From: Rheum nobile
Lineage: Eukaryota; Streptophyta; Magnoliopsida; Caryophyllales; Polygonaceae
Reading direction: 5' to 3'
Length of the DNA: 64,000 nt
NCBI GenBank assembly: GCA_027886185.1
Contig: WOAB01000598.1
Span: 2,384,195-2,448,194, forward strand
The translations under genes and the position numbers were made by a program. How positions within the stretch are numbered: position 1 is the first letter of the stretch; every line of letters begins with the position of its first letter. Below the pieces are notes generated by a model, which searched no databases, was not told the origin of the DNA, and was given only the letters and a program-made list of their open reading frames with translations. Shown piece after piece: positions 63,363-64,000 of the stretch.

Positions 63363-64000
63363 TCAACTCCTCATACACGGTTTCTTCGAACGGGGTTTAC
63401 CATCGGAGTCTGGCGATGAACTACTCACCCTGCTCGGTCTTGGAGCACACGGCTCATCCCTTGGTCCTGGTGTCCTCGGCCTTACTCTAGGCACAGAAAC
63501 ACACTGACCAATCTCATCAGATCTCGGTGATTGGCAAAACTCCTCCAGAAATCCTGGTTGGAAGTCTGCCCTAATCACCTCGTACAAAGGATCGAGTAGC
63601 AATCTTGCTTGGCGGATGTACTCCTGGAGTTCGCGGACGTCCACGATCATTCGGGTGAGACCGACCTCAGTCTAGAAGGTCATCTCCTCCATGTCGTTTA
63701 TGGCGTTCGACCACTCCTCCAGTCGTCCCTCCTGCAATTGGGGTCGTGGCCTAGTCTGTTGAGTCGGGACTACAACTGGGTACCCATCGACTCCCATGGC
63801 CTTGCCCTCCAAACGAGTACGTTCAATCGTCTCATCCACCTGGCGATGCGCTTCAGCATTAATCGCCTCCCAAGTGGCAGAGATAATGGTAAATTCTCCC
63901 GCTCAGGTGGCAACTCCGGACTAGGGGGAACGAACTGCACCCCTGGGTCCTCATAGTCTACCAGCAAGTGTTCTAGGCCATTGGACTCGTAGCCCTGACC
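63363..64000 (-). pseudogene. extra ORF upstream of gag in G2, partial
   Basis: Counterpart of 44383-45020 in G1. It reads CGA where G1 has TGA, shares the TAG before MIVDVRELQEYIRQARLL, and has a frameshift near 63880 that G1 lacks. It runs off the window. Confidence 0.55.

Larger units (their letters stand above)
60217..64000 (-). mobile_element. G2, second chromovirus copy, partial
   Basis: Matches 41241 to about 45010 of G1 at a nearly constant offset of 18.98 kb, same orientation, with a few percent difference by eye. It begins abruptly within RNase H near 60217, just after the D target duplication and about six bases of other sequence, and runs off the window. No LTR is visible. Confidence 0.93.

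Overview
The window is plant nuclear DNA made almost entirely of nested LTR retrotransposons. I find no host protein gene, no rRNA or tRNA gene and no CRISPR array. The evidence for a flowering plant is the mix of element lineages: Sirevirus-like Ty1/copia copies primed by initiator-tRNA-Met, Athila-like Ty3/gypsy copies primed by tRNA-Asp, and a Tekay/Del-like chromovirus with a chromodomain tail. The dense nesting suggests pericentromeric or other TE-rich heterochromatin. The species cannot be read from the sequence.

Layout. (1) 1-11692: a minus-strand Sirevirus-like copy (called K0 here), split by a complete small Athila-like element A (4467-9426, TSD gtcta) and cut inside gag by the 5' LTR of element B. 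(2) 11693-17380: Athila-like element B with 5' LTR, gag, protease, long 3' noncoding module and the first part of its 3' LTR. (3) 17381-24228: Sirevirus K1, plus strand, inserted in the B 3' LTR and missing its own 3' end. (4) 24229-24461: a B-type LTR piece. (5) 24462-40005: Athila-like element C, carrying a solo LTR S (26677-27898, TSD gaatg) in its gag and a complete Sirevirus K2 (30293-39372, TSD tcttt) downstream, ending in an Athila ORF1-type gene. (6) 40006-48019: minus-strand chromovirus G1. (7) 48020-53193: an older minus-strand element F, whose gag was hit by G1 and whose leader was hit by a minus-strand Athila-like element E (49212 to about 51580). (8) 53194-60206: complete Athila-like element D (TSD gcgtc). 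(9) 60217-64000: G2, a second copy of the chromovirus in the same orientation.

How the parts work together. B and D code only for Gag plus an aspartic protease, and A only for the protease. None has reverse transcriptase, RNase H or integrase, so they must have been copied in trans. What they keep is a set of cis features: tRNA-Asp primer site, a 10-bp leader hairpin whose 3' arm overlaps the gag AUG (B, C, D), conserved hairpins just after the protease stop (A, B, C, D), and a structured 3' noncoding module with tandem GNRA-type hairpins lying between two copies of the polypurine tract (A, B, D, E).

The most unusual signal is a family of GC-rich micro-palindromes of 12-19 bp. They sit about 106-118 bp upstream of the TATA box in five different LTR families, including the unrelated chromovirus, and reappear inside the gag-protease linker of B, C and D. 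All coordinates and alignments were worked out by eye; no search was run.
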